Assembly: GCF_018388465.1 (NCBI RefSeq) | Contig: NZ_CP074404.1 | Location: 2,728,001-2,792,000, forward strand | Source: Cellulomonas fengjieae | Lineage (GTDB): Bacteria > Actinomycetota > Actinomycetes > Actinomycetales > Cellulomonadaceae | Length of the DNA stretch: 64,000 nucleotides | Direction: 5' to 3' | In this document: in pieces, positions 33,702 to 41,751 of the stretch | How the letters are laid out: each line of letters starts with the position of its first letter | Numbering within the stretch: the first letter of the stretch is position 1 | Made by a program: the position numbers and the translations under genes | The notes under the pieces: generated by a model | Database searches by the model: none | Told to the model about the DNA's origin: nothing | Seen by the model: only the letters and a program-made list of their open reading frames with translations

Positions 33702-34001
33702 CCGAGGATCGTAGCCCCGGGGCCTTGGCGGGCCGCACGGCGGGGTGCACCCGACGTGGCGGTCCCGTCGGATAGACTGTGCAGGTAATTCGGTTGCCCG
33801 GTCGTCTCGGTATTCCCGTTAGCTCGACGATCAGACCCATTCTCGCGCAGCCCCGGACCCGTCCGGACGACGCGCGCGAGTCGACTTGCACGATCGGCTG
33901 CCGGCCAACCCGCGTGGTGAACTCCGCTGTCGCCCGGGACGCTCCGACACCCGTCGGCCCCGGCGCGCGCGGCACACCACCCTTCGCAGTGAAGAGTCCT
34001 C
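33702..34001 (+). promoter_or_regulatory. promoter and long structured 5' leader of the DEAD-box helicase gene
   Basis: TAGACT at 33773-33778 is a good -10 box, which would place the mRNA start near 33785 and leave about 215 bases of leader before the GTG at 34002. The leader holds a nested hairpin at 33842-33880: outer arms CTCGCGC/GCGCGAG and inner arms CCGGAC/GTCCGG. It also contains AT-richer segments not seen in other gaps here. Long leaders of DEAD-box helicase genes often mediate cold or autoregulatory control; here that is inference. Confidence 0.5.
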
Positions 34002-35774
34002 GTGACCACCACAGACGAGTCGCCGGAGCAGGTCTCTGCTCTGGCCGAGCCCATGACCCGACCCCTGAAGAACACCTGGTCCTCCGTGCAGGCGGTGGAG
34101 GCCTCGTTCGCGGACTTCGACGTCCGCCCGGAGATCGTGCAGGCGCTGGCCGATGCCGGCATCACGCACCCGTTCCCCATCCAGGCCATGACGCTGCCGG
34201 TCGCACTCTCCGGCCACGACATCATCGGCCAGGCCAAGACCGGTACCGGCAAGACGCTGGGCTTCGGCGTCCCGCTGCTGCACCGCGTCGTCGCCCCCGG
34301 CGAGGAGGGCTACGACCAGCTGGCCCACCCCGGCAAGCCGCAGGCGCTCGTCGTCGTCCCGACGCGCGAGCTCGCCGTGCAGGTGGCCGGTGACCTGGCC
34401 ACCGCGTCCTCGCGCCGGTCCGTGCGCGTGCTGCAGGTCTACGGCGGCCGCGCGTACGAGCCGCAGATCGCCGCCCTGAACGACGGCGTCGACGTGGTCG
34501 TCGGCACCCCGGGCCGCATGATCGACCTGCTCAAGCAGAAGCACCTCGACCTGTCGCACGTGAAGGCCGTCGTGCTCGACGAGGCCGACGAGATGCTCGA
34601 CCTGGGCTTCCTGCCCGACGTCGAGACGCTGCTGTCGGCGACCCCCGCCAGCCGCCACACGATGCTGTTCTCGGCCACCATGCCGGGCGCCGTCGTCGCG
34701 ATGGCGCGCCGCTACATGACGCAGCCGACGCACATCCGTGCCGCCGACCCGGACGACGACGGCCGCCAGACCGTCAAGAACATCAAGCAGGTCGTCTACC
34801 GCGCCCACGCCCTCGACAAGGTCGAGATGCTGGCCCGCATCCTGCAGGCGCGCGGCCGCGGTCTGACGATCGTGTTCGCCCGCACCAAGCGCACGGCCGC
34901 CAAGGTGGCCGACGACCTGGTCGAGCGCGGCTTCGCCGCCGGCGCCCTGCACGGCGACCTCGGCCAGGGCGCCCGCGAGCAGGCCCTGCGCGCGTTCCGG
35001 CACGGCAAGGTCGACGTCCTCGTGGCCACCGACGTCGCGGCCCGCGGCATCGACGTCGAGGCCGTCACGCACGTCATCAACTACCAGTGCCCCGAGGACG
35101 AGAAGACGTACCTGCACCGCACCGGCCGCACCGGCCGCGCGGGTGCCAAGGGCACGGCCGTCACGTTCGTCGACTGGGACGACATCCCGCGCTGGGGCCT
35201 GATCGACAAGGCGCTCGGCCTGGGCATCCCCGCCCCGATCGAGTCCTACTCCAGCTCACCGCACGTCTACGCGGACCTCGACATCCCCGAGGGGACCAAG
35301 GGCCGGCTGCCGAAGGCGCAGCAGACCCGCGAGGGGCTGGGCGCCGAGAAGCTCGAGGACCTGGGCGAGACCGGCAAGCGCGGCGGGCGCCCGGGCGGCT
35401 CGCACTCCGACCAGATCCGCGGCAACGGCCGTGACTCGCGCGGCGACTCGCGTCGGGGCAGCGACTCGCGCTCCGGGGCGTCCGCCCCGCGGCGCACCGA
35501 GGAGCCGGTCGCCCGCACGCCCGAGCCGAGCGCTCCGAGCGCCGGCGACGAGACCGGCGACGGCCGTGAGGGCGGCGCGCGCCGCCGCCGTGGCGGTCGC
35601 GGGCGCGGTCGCGCGGAGGGCGGGTCCGACGTGACCCAGCCCGCGTCGGCGTCCGACGGTCCGGCCGCGGCCGAGGGCACCTCCGCTGAGGGCACCAGCC
35701 GCCGCAGCCGCAACCGCCGCCGGACGCGCAGCGGGCAGGACGGCGCCGCGCAGGCGACCGCCACCGAGGGCTGA
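34002..35774 (+). CDS. DEAD-box ATP-dependent RNA helicase
   Basis: 590 residues from GTG. All DEAD-box motifs are present: Q-motif region FPIQAMTLP, Walker A AKTGTGKT (78-85), PTRELAVQV, GTPGR, VLDEADEMLDLGF, SATMPG, TDVAARGID and HRTGRTGRAG. After residue about 455 comes an Arg/Gly/Ser-rich disordered tail with RG repeats (SRRGSDSRSG, RRRRGGRGRGRAEGG) that would bind RNA or drive condensation. It corresponds to mycobacterial RhlE (Rv3211). Its role is remodelling RNA, probably in ribosome assembly or decay. A strong terminator follows. Confidence 0.94.
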   Translation: MTTTDESPEQVSALAEPMTRPLKNTWSSVQAVEASFADFDVRPEIVQALADAGITHPFPIQAMTLPVALSGHDIIGQAKTGTGKTLGFGVPLLHRVVAPGEEGYDQLAHPGKPQALVVVPTRELAVQVAGDLATASSRRSVRVLQVYGGRAYEPQIAALNDGVDVVVGTPGRMIDLLKQKHLDLSHVKAVVLDEADEMLDLGFLPDVETLLSATPASRHTMLFSATMPGAVVAMARRYMTQPTHIRAADPDDDGRQTVKNIKQVVYRAHALDKVEMLARILQARGRGLTIVFARTKRTAAKVADDLVERGFAAGALHGDLGQGAREQALRAFRHGKVDVLVATDVAARGIDVEAVTHVINYQCPEDEKTYLHRTGRTGRAGAKGTAVTFVDWDDIPRWGLIDKALGLGIPAPIESYSSSPHVYADLDIPEGTKGRLPKAQQTREGLGAEKLEDLGETGKRGGRPGGSHSDQIRGNGRDSRGDSRRGSDSRSGASAPRRTEEPVARTPEPSAPSAGDETGDGREGGARRRRGGRGRGRAEGGSDVTQPASASDGPAAAEGTSAEGTSRRSRNRRRTRSGQDGAAQATATEG

Positions 35775-35783
35775 CTCAGGACA

Positions 35784-35828
35784 CGCACGAAAGGGGCGCG
35801 GCTCGACGAGCCGCGCCCCTTTCGTGCG
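35784..35828. terminator. bidirectional terminator between DEAD-box helicase and MarC genes
   Basis: A near-perfect inverted repeat with arms of about 21 bases (starting GCACGAAAGGGGCGCGGC) centred at 35806, 10 bases past the helicase stop and 2 bases from the convergent marC stop. The AAAGGGG/CCCCTTT segment gives a short T-run on both strands. Confidence 0.9.
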
Positions 35829-35829
35829 C

Positions 35830-36453
35830 CTACGCGGCCTTGACGAAGGCGGTCACCGCGTCGGCCACCAGCTGGACGGCGATCGCGGCGAGCAGGAGCC
35901 CCGCGATGCGCGTGACCAGGATCGTCCCCGAGTCGCCCAGCACGCGGTTGACGACGTTGGCGAACCGCATGGCCAGGTACAGGGCCACGTGCACCGCGAC
36001 CACGCCGAGCCCGATGGTGACCCAGTCGACGAGGGTCTTCTCGGACTGCTGGACGAACACCATGGTCGCCACGATGGCCCCGGGGCCCGCGAGCAGCGGG
36101 GTGCCCAGCGGCACCAGCGCGACGTTGACCTTGCCGTTCCCGGAGGGTTGCGGCTCCTCCATCTTGCCGGTCAGCAGCTCCATCGCGATCAGCAGCAGGA
36201 GCAGCCCGCCGGAGGCCTGCAGCGCGGGCAGCGTGATGTGCATGTAGTCGAGCAGCGACTGCCCGAACAGGGCGAACGCGACGATCACCCCGAGCGCGAC
36301 GAGCACCGCCTGGCGCGCTGCCCGGTTGCGCTGCTGGCGCGTCATGGCGCCCGTGAGGCCGAGGAAGATCGGCACCACCCCGGGCGGGTCCATGATCACG
36401 AACAGGGTGATGAAGACCGACGCGAACAGATACGCGTCGAACACGTTACTCAC
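35830..36453 (-). CDS. MarC family integral membrane protein
   Basis: 207 residues with six predicted membrane helices; the family signatures VIMDPPGVVPIFLGLT near the N-terminus and PLGTPLLAGPGAIVATM in the middle are clear. MarC proteins were once linked to multiple antibiotic resistance, which was later disproved for E. coli, and their transport substrate is unknown. The gene starts at a GTG overlapping the stop of the upstream PHP gene, so the two are translationally coupled. Confidence 0.92.
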   Translation of the reverse strand: MSNVFDAYLFASVFITLFVIMDPPGVVPIFLGLTGAMTRQQRNRAARQAVLVALGVIVAFALFGQSLLDYMHITLPALQASGGLLLLLIAMELLTGKMEEPQPSGNGKVNVALVPLGTPLLAGPGAIVATMVFVQQSEKTLVDWVTIGLGVVAVHVALYLAMRFANVVNRVLGDSGTILVTRIAGLLLAAIAVQLVADAVTAFVKAA

Positions 36454-37292
36454 GGCCGAACCACCTTCGTCATGCCTTGCTCCTCGATCGCCCCGAGTAC
36501 CTCGGGCGCCGTGAGATTCTCTCCCAGCCGGTTGGCCTTCCCTGCACCGTGGTAGTCGCTGGACCCGGTGACGAACAGGCCGAGCCGGTCGGCGATCGCC
36601 GTGAGCCGTGCCCGCTGCTGCGGGGAGTGGTCGCGGTGGTGCACCTCGATGCCGGCCAGCCCGGCCGCCGCCAGGCGGTCGAACACCCGGTCCGGCACGA
36701 TCCGGCCGCGCCCGTCCGCGCCGGGGTGCGCGAAGACGGGGACCCCGCCGGCAGCCCGGATCGCGCGCACGGCATCGGGTCCGTCGGGCGCGTAGTGCGG
36801 CACGTAGTAGGGCCCGCTGGAGGCCAGCAGGTGCGTGAACGCGGCGTCCCGGTCGGGCACGACGCCGCGCGCGACCAGGGCGTCGGCGATGTGCGGGCGG
36901 CCGACGACGACGGCGTCGCGGGAGTGCTCCAGCACGTCGTCCCAGGTGATCGGGTAGTCGGCGGCGAGCAGGTCGACGATGGCACGGGCGCGGCCCACGC
37001 GGGCCTCCCGGGTGCGGTCCAGCTCGGCGGTGAGAGCGGGATGCGTCGGGTCCTGCAGGTAGGACAGCAGGTGGATGCTGATGCCGCTGGAGCGGGCGGA
37101 GACCTCCGTCCCGCGGACCAGCGCGACGCCGTGCTCCCGTGCGGCGTCAGCCGCCTCGTCCCACCCCGCCGTCGTGTCGTGGTCCGTCAGGGCCACCACG
37201 TCCAGGCCGGCGGTCGCGGCGTCGAGGACGACCTGTGCCGGGGCATCCGTCCCGTCGGACGCCGTGGAGTGGGTATGCAGGTCGATGAGCAC
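36450..37292 (-). CDS. PHP domain phosphoesterase (TrpH / RNase AM-like)
   Basis: 280 residues. PHP metal-binding motifs: DLHTHSTASDGT (His5, His7 region), LTDHDT, and a C-terminal FVTGSSDYHGAGK. The closest known group includes E. coli YciV/TrpH, a 3'-phosphoadenosine/RNA-5' end phosphoesterase acting on 3',5'-nucleoside bisphosphates and short RNA. It is cytosolic and needs Mn2+ by family knowledge. It precedes marC with a 4-base overlap and is divergent from the aminopeptidase gene. Confidence 0.88.
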   Translation of the reverse strand: MLIDLHTHSTASDGTDAPAQVVLDAATAGLDVVALTDHDTTAGWDEAADAAREHGVALVRGTEVSARSSGISIHLLSYLQDPTHPALTAELDRTREARVGRARAIVDLLAADYPITWDDVLEHSRDAVVVGRPHIADALVARGVVPDRDAAFTHLLASSGPYYVPHYAPDGPDAVRAIRAAGGVPVFAHPGADGRGRIVPDRVFDRLAAAGLAGIEVHHRDHSPQQRARLTAIADRLGLFVTGSSDYHGAGKANRLGENLTAPEVLGAIEEQGMTKVVRP

Positions 37293-37374
37293 GACCTCAC
37301 GCTATCCGCGCCCGAGCCACCCTCCGCACCGGCGGCTCGGCACCACGTCCGGCCGGGATGGGAAGATGGGTGCC

Positions 37375-38901
37375 ATGAGCGAGGACCTGACTCCCGAGAC
37401 CACCACCGCCCAGCCGCTCGCCGACCGGGGCAGCAACAGGTCGCAGCGTCCGCGCTCGGCGGAGTTCGTCCGGTTCATCACCTCCGGCTGGGGCGAGCGG
37501 CCGTCGTCGACCCTGGAGCGCAGCCCCGCCGCGGAGCACACGGCGGCCCGCCGGGCGGCGCTGTCCGCGAAGTTCCCCGGCGAGCGGCTCGTCGTTCCCG
37601 CCGGCACGTTGAAGGTCCGCTCGAACGACACCGACTTCCGCTTCCGTCCCCACTCGGCGTTCGCCCACCTCACCGGTCTGGGCGTCGAGCAGGAGCCGGA
37701 CGCGGTGCTGGTCCTGCACCCGGTCGAGGACGGCACCGGGGACGACGGCAGCGGCCACCGGGCCGCGCTGTACATCCGTCCGCTGGCCGGCAGGGACACC
37801 GAGGAGTTCTTCTCCGACTCCCGCAGCGGCGAGTTCTGGGTCGGCGCGCGCCCCACGCTCGAGGACCTCGAGACGCTCACCGGGATCCGTACCCTGCACC
37901 TCGACGACCTGCCCGACGGGCTGGCCAAGGACGTCGGCGAGGGCGGCGTGCAGGTGCGGGTGGTGCCGGACGCGGACGAGGCGATCGAGGAGCTGGTGGA
38001 GCAGATCCGCGCCACCGAGGCGGCCGGGCAGCGCGACGACGTGCTGGCCGAGGCCCTCTCGGAGCTGCGGCTCGTGAAGGACGCCTACGAGCTCGAGCAG
38101 ATGCGCCTCGCGGTCGCCACCACGATCGAGGGCTTCGAGAAGATCGTGCGCTCCCTTCCCGACGCGGTCGCGCACCGGCGCGGTGAGCGGGTGATCGAGG
38201 GCACGTTCCTCGGCCACGCCCGCCAGGAGGGCAACGCGGTCGGTTACGAGACCATCGCGGCCGCCGGCGAGCACGCGACGACGTTGCACTGGACGGACAA
38301 CGACGGCCAGGTGCGCGCGGGCGAGCTGGTCCTCGTCGACGCCGGCGTCGAGGTCGACTCGCTGTACACCGCCGACCTCACACGCACCCTGCCGGTCGAC
38401 GGGACGTTCACCGAGGTCCAGCGCCGCGTCTACCAGGCCGTCCTCGACGCCGCCGACGCCGGCTTCGCCGCAGCGGTGCCCGGGGCGCGGTTCCGCGACG
38501 TGCACAGCGCCGCCATGCAGGTCATCGCCGAGCGGCTGGCCGAGTGGGGTCTGCTGCCGGTGACCGCTGAGGAGTCGCTCCAGCCGGAGAACCAGCACCA
38601 CCGCCGCTGGATGGTGCACGGCACCAGTCACCACCTCGGCCTCGACGTCCACGACTGCGCACAGGCCCGGGCCGAGCTCTACCTGGACGGCGTGCTGGAG
38701 CCCGGCATGGTGTTCACCATCGAGCCGGGTCTGTACTTCAAGTCGGACGACCTGCTCGTGCCGGCCGAGTACCGCGGCATCGGCGTGCGGATCGAGGACA
38801 ACGTCCTCGTCACCGCGGACGGGAACGAGAACCTGTCGGCGGCGCTGCCGCGCGAGCCGGACGCCGTCGAGGCCTGGATGGCGGGGCTGCTCGGCCGCTG
38901 A
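37375..38901 (+). CDS. aminopeptidase P (Xaa-Pro aminopeptidase, M24B)
   Basis: 508 residues from ATG at 37375 (a GGAAG lies 9 bases upstream; ATG at 37366 also possible). An N-terminal AMP_N domain (about 30-215) precedes the pita-bread catalytic domain. Metal ligands are seen in VDAGVEVDSLYTADLTRTLP (both Asp), HGTSHHLGLDVHD (His), the EPGLYF Glu and RIEDNVLV Glu, typical of a dinuclear Mn enzyme that removes N-terminal residues before proline. It has no signal peptide and is cytosolic. Confidence 0.94.
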   Translation: MSEDLTPETTTAQPLADRGSNRSQRPRSAEFVRFITSGWGERPSSTLERSPAAEHTAARRAALSAKFPGERLVVPAGTLKVRSNDTDFRFRPHSAFAHLTGLGVEQEPDAVLVLHPVEDGTGDDGSGHRAALYIRPLAGRDTEEFFSDSRSGEFWVGARPTLEDLETLTGIRTLHLDDLPDGLAKDVGEGGVQVRVVPDADEAIEELVEQIRATEAAGQRDDVLAEALSELRLVKDAYELEQMRLAVATTIEGFEKIVRSLPDAVAHRRGERVIEGTFLGHARQEGNAVGYETIAAAGEHATTLHWTDNDGQVRAGELVLVDAGVEVDSLYTADLTRTLPVDGTFTEVQRRVYQAVLDAADAGFAAAVPGARFRDVHSAAMQVIAERLAEWGLLPVTAEESLQPENQHHRRWMVHGTSHHLGLDVHDCAQARAELYLDGVLEPGMVFTIEPGLYFKSDDLLVPAEYRGIGVRIEDNVLVTADGNENLSAALPREPDAVEAWMAGLLGR

Positions 38902-38961
38902 GCCTGTCGCCCGCTCCTTCTGCCGACCCGTGTCGATCGGCTCGGCCCGCCCGCGTCACCC

Positions 38962-38990
38962 CCTGTGAGAGCACCATCCCCCACAGGAGG
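38962..38990 (+). promoter_or_regulatory. hairpin overlapping a strong ribosome-binding site
   Basis: CCTGTG (38962-38967) pairs with CACAGG (38982-38987), and the second arm runs into AGGAGG, the Shine-Dalgarno of the small ORF starting at 38996. Folding would partly hide the ribosome site. Confidence 0.45.
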
Positions 38991-38995
38991 CAACC

Positions 38996-39292
38996 ATGGA
39001 CGGACCGCATCTGGCCCTACTGCTCTGGAAGCGCGAGATGAACAGCCTGTCACTCAGCGCACGGCCGGACGCGCCGCAGGTGGACCCGGCACCGACCTGG
39101 CGTGAGCGGCTCAGGGCCCGGTCGGCGGCCCGCTCGGCGGCGCGGCGTTCCCGGGCTGGTCGGCGGGCGGTCCGCTCGGCGGAGCGGGTGGTGCGGGCGG
39201 CCCGACGGGCGGCACCGACGGAGAGCCCCACGGCTGGGAGCTGGGAGCCTGCGGGTACGTGCCCGACGGGTCCGACGGGTTCGTCGTCGTGA
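38996..39292 (+). CDS. small Arg-rich protein of unknown function
   Basis: 98 residues from ATG with a perfect AGGAGG 5 bases upstream, the best ribosome site in this area. The first 40 residues (MDGPHLALLLWKREMNSL, then SARPDAPQVDPAPTWRERL) look like a real protein; the rest is Arg/Ala-rich and then low in complexity where it overlaps the 3' end of the convergent stress-protein gene by 182 bases. No family is recognised. Expression is plausible from the ribosome site, but the overlap could mean that only the first part is conserved. Confidence 0.5.
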   Translation: MDGPHLALLLWKREMNSLSLSARPDAPQVDPAPTWRERLRARSAARSAARRSRAGRRAVRSAERVVRAARRAAPTESPTAGSWEPAGTCPTGPTGSSS

Positions 39293-39809
39293 CGGGTGCG
39301 GCCGGACGGGCCGGCCAGCCGGACTGGACCCCACCGATCTCGCGCAGCAGCTCGCGGGCCTTGTGCGCCTGCTCCTGGCGGCACAGGACCGCGTAGGACG
39401 AGGCGACGATCTGGCTCGTCGACGTGAAGTCGCGCTTCCCCCGTGAGAACGAGTACGTCAGGACGGCGAACAGCAGGCCGAACGCGCCACCGATGAAGAT
39501 CGCGGGCACGAGCGGGCTCTGCGTCCCGGGCGCGCTGAACAGGCTCAGGAGCAGGCCGACGAAGAGGCCGAACCAGGCGCCCGACAGGAACCCGCCCAGC
39601 GCCACCCGCGGGTAGGACAGCCGGCCGGTCACGCGCTCGACCATCTTCAGGTCGGTGCCCACGATCGTCACCAGCTGCACCGCGAACGCGCTGTCCGCCA
39701 GGTGGTCGACCGCCTTCTGCGCCTCGAGATAGGTGGCGTAGGACGCTACGACCTCTCCCTGAGGAGGCGTCGGGGTGCTCGGCGTGCGGGTGTTTCCGGA
39801 GAGCGACAT
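39111..39809 (-). CDS. general stress protein 17M-like (YflT-type) membrane protein
   Basis: 232 residues from ATG at 39809 with GGAGG upstream. Residues 15-70 form a small ferredoxin-like domain (VVASYATYLEAQKAVDHLAD, then VQLVTIVGTDLKMVERVTGR) seen in general-stress 17M/YflT proteins, followed by two membrane helices (about 75-95 and 102-122). The last 75 residues are Pro-rich and disordered (SVPPVGPPAPPAPPSGPP). The role is unknown; some relatives are sigma-B or stress induced. It is divergent from the MgtE-N/CBS gene. Confidence 0.82.
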   Translation of the reverse strand: MSLSGNTRTPSTPTPPQGEVVASYATYLEAQKAVDHLADSAFAVQLVTIVGTDLKMVERVTGRLSYPRVALGGFLSGAWFGLFVGLLLSLFSAPGTQSPLVPAIFIGGAFGLLFAVLTYSFSRGKRDFTSTSQIVASSYAVLCRQEQAHKARELLREIGGVQSGWPARPAAPVTTTNPSDPSGTYPQAPSSQPWGSPSVPPVGPPAPPAPPSGPPADQPGNAAPPSGPPTGP

Positions 39810-39875
39810 GCCGCGATCCTCCCCCAGCGGGGGGTGGATCGCCAGGCCGACGACCGGGATCTCCCGCGCCCGGTC

Positions 39876-39881
39876 TAGGCT
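39876..39881 (+). promoter_or_regulatory. -10 box for the leaderless MgtE-N/CBS gene
   Basis: TAGGCT is followed by 7 bases and then the GTG at 39889. No Shine-Dalgarno is present, so a leaderless mRNA is likely. Confidence 0.55.
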
Positions 39882-39888
39882 GACCGAC

Positions 39889-41196
39889 GTGAGCAGCGTC
39901 GGTACCAGGGTGTTCGTCGCGCGCCTTGCCGGGACCAACGTGTTCGACCCCCTCGGTGACCAGGTGGGACGGGTGCGCGACGTCGTCGTGCTGGTGCGTC
40001 CCAAGGGCGCGCCCCGAGCGGTCGGGCTGGTCGTCGAGGTGGCCGCCCGGCGCCGGGTCTTCCTGCCGCTCACCCGCGTGACCGCGGTCGACTCCGGTCA
40101 GGTCATCTCGACCGGTCTGGTGAACATGCGCCGCTTCGAGCAGCGCACGTTCGAGACGCTCGTCGTGGGCGAGCTGCTGGACCGGACCGTCGAGTTCGTC
40201 GACGGCTCGGGCCCCGCCACCATCGAGGACGTGGCCATCGAGCTGCAGCGCAACGGCGACTGGGTGGTGTCCAAGCTCTTCGTCCGGCGCCAGACCCCCG
40301 GCCGCTCGAGCATCCTGCGCCGCCGCGGCGAGACGCTGCTCGTGTCGGTCGACGAGGTCACCGGGCTCGGTCAGGCGACCGCCGCCCAGGGTGCGGAGCT
40401 CCTGCTCGCGCAGTGGGAGGACCTCAAGCCGGCGGACCTCGCCGACGTCCTGCACGACCTCGGCCTGACCCGTCGCCTCGAGGTGGCCCGGGCGCTGGAC
40501 AACGAGCGCCTGGCCGACGTGCTCGAGGAGCTGCCCGAGGACGACCAGGTGGGCATCCTGCAGGCGCTCGCGCTCACCCGTGCTGCCGACGTGCTCGAGG
40601 CGATGCAGCCCGACGACGCCGCCGACCTGCTGGGCGAGCTGCCCAAGGAGCAGGCCGCGGAGCTGCTCGAGCTCATGGAGCCGGAGGAGGCCAAGGGCGT
40701 GCGCCGCCTGCTGGCCTACGCGGACAACACCGCAGGTGGTCTGATGACCACCGAGCCGGTGATCCTGGGCCCCGAGACCCCGATCGCCGCCGCGCTCGCG
40801 CACGTGCGTCGCCAGGACCTGACCCCGGCGCTGGCGTCGATGGTGTTCGTCGCCCGGCCGCCGCTGGAGACCCCCACGGGCCGGTTCATCGGCGTCGTGC
40901 ACCTGCAGCGGCTGCTGCGCGAGCCCCCGCACGAGGCGATCGGCTCGATCGTGGACACCGACATCGAGTCCATCCAGGTCGACGCGCCGCTGCTGTCCGT
41001 GACCCGCAACCTGGCGACGTACAACCTGCTCGCACTGCCCGTCGTCGACTCGGAACGGCGCCTGCTCGGGGTGGTCTCGGTGGACGACGTCCTCGACCAC
41101 CTGCTGCCCGAGGACTGGCGCGAGACCGACGACGAAGGGAACTTCTCCGACGCCGACGAGCTCGGCATCCACCGTCCGGGGGTGGCCCGTGGCTGA
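39889..41196 (+). CDS. MgtE N-domain and CBS-domain protein lacking the transport domain
   Basis: 435 residues. A PRC-barrel-like start (residues 1-160) is followed by the MgtE N-terminal superhelical domain (LADVLHDLGLTRRLEVARAL and repeated LADVLEELPEDDQVGILQAL segments, about 165-285) and two CBS domains (about 290-420; GLMTTEPVILGP and YNLLALPVVDSERRLLGVVS). The membrane pore domain of MgtE is absent, so this is a soluble sensor or scaffold, probably binding Mg2+ or nucleotide. It overlaps the DUF1003 gene by 8 bases and precedes mrp, as in mycobacteria. Confidence 0.88.
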   Translation: MSSVGTRVFVARLAGTNVFDPLGDQVGRVRDVVVLVRPKGAPRAVGLVVEVAARRRVFLPLTRVTAVDSGQVISTGLVNMRRFEQRTFETLVVGELLDRTVEFVDGSGPATIEDVAIELQRNGDWVVSKLFVRRQTPGRSSILRRRGETLLVSVDEVTGLGQATAAQGAELLLAQWEDLKPADLADVLHDLGLTRRLEVARALDNERLADVLEELPEDDQVGILQALALTRAADVLEAMQPDDAADLLGELPKEQAAELLELMEPEEAKGVRRLLAYADNTAGGLMTTEPVILGPETPIAAALAHVRRQDLTPALASMVFVARPPLETPTGRFIGVVHLQRLLREPPHEAIGSIVDTDIESIQVDAPLLSVTRNLATYNLLALPVVDSERRLLGVVSVDDVLDHLLPEDWRETDDEGNFSDADELGIHRPGVARG

Positions 41197-41725
41197 CCGC
41201 CTCGACACGCCGCTGGAGACCCGCCGGCGGTTCATCCGCCGGCCGCAGCTCGACGCGGACGCGTCCGGCAAGGTCTCCGAGAGCATCGCGCGGTTCCTGG
41301 GCACGCCGCGGTTCATCATCTACCTGACGCTGTTCTGCCTGGTCTGGATCGCGTGGAACGTCTGGGCACCCCCGGACGTGCGGTTCGACAAGTCCGCCAA
41401 CGGCTTCACCGCCCTGACGCTCATGCTCTCCCTGCAGGCCTCGTACGCCGCGCCGCTCATCCTGCTCGCGCAGAACCGGCAGACGGACCGCGACCGGGTG
41501 CAGGCGGAGCAGGACCGCCAGCGCGCGGAGCGCAACCTGGCGGACACGGAGTTCCTGGCCCGTGAGATGGCTGCGCTGCGCATCGCGCTGTCCGAGGTGG
41601 CCACCCGCGACTTCGTCCGCTCCGAGCTGCGCAACATGCTCGAGGACCTGACGGTGGAGCGCGAGGCCGAGTCCGACAGAGGTCACGAGGGGTCCGACCG
41701 AGGACGGAAGGCCCCCCGGGGCTAG
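41189..41725 (+). CDS. DUF1003 membrane protein
   Basis: 178 residues, overlapping the previous gene by 8 bases. The DUF1003 core has two membrane helices (about 46-66, FIIYLTLFCLVWIAWNVW; and 80-102, with LMLSLQASYAAPLILLAQNR), then a long charged coiled coil (about 103-165). The two genes are linked in many actinobacteria, suggesting that the MgtE-N/CBS protein regulates or docks onto this membrane protein. Function is unknown. Confidence 0.88.
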   Translation: MADRLDTPLETRRRFIRRPQLDADASGKVSESIARFLGTPRFIIYLTLFCLVWIAWNVWAPPDVRFDKSANGFTALTLMLSLQASYAAPLILLAQNRQTDRDRVQAEQDRQRAERNLADTEFLAREMAALRIALSEVATRDFVRSELRNMLEDLTVEREAESDRGHEGSDRGRKAPRG

Positions 41726-41738
41726 TCCGCTCGGCACC

Positions 41739-41744
41739 TACGAT
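41739..41744 (+). promoter_or_regulatory. -10 box for the leaderless mrp gene
   Basis: TACGAT is followed by GGACCCC and then the ATG at 41752. An in-frame ATG at 41743 lies inside this box, so 41752 is the better start. Confidence 0.55.
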
Positions 41745-41751
41745 GGACCCC

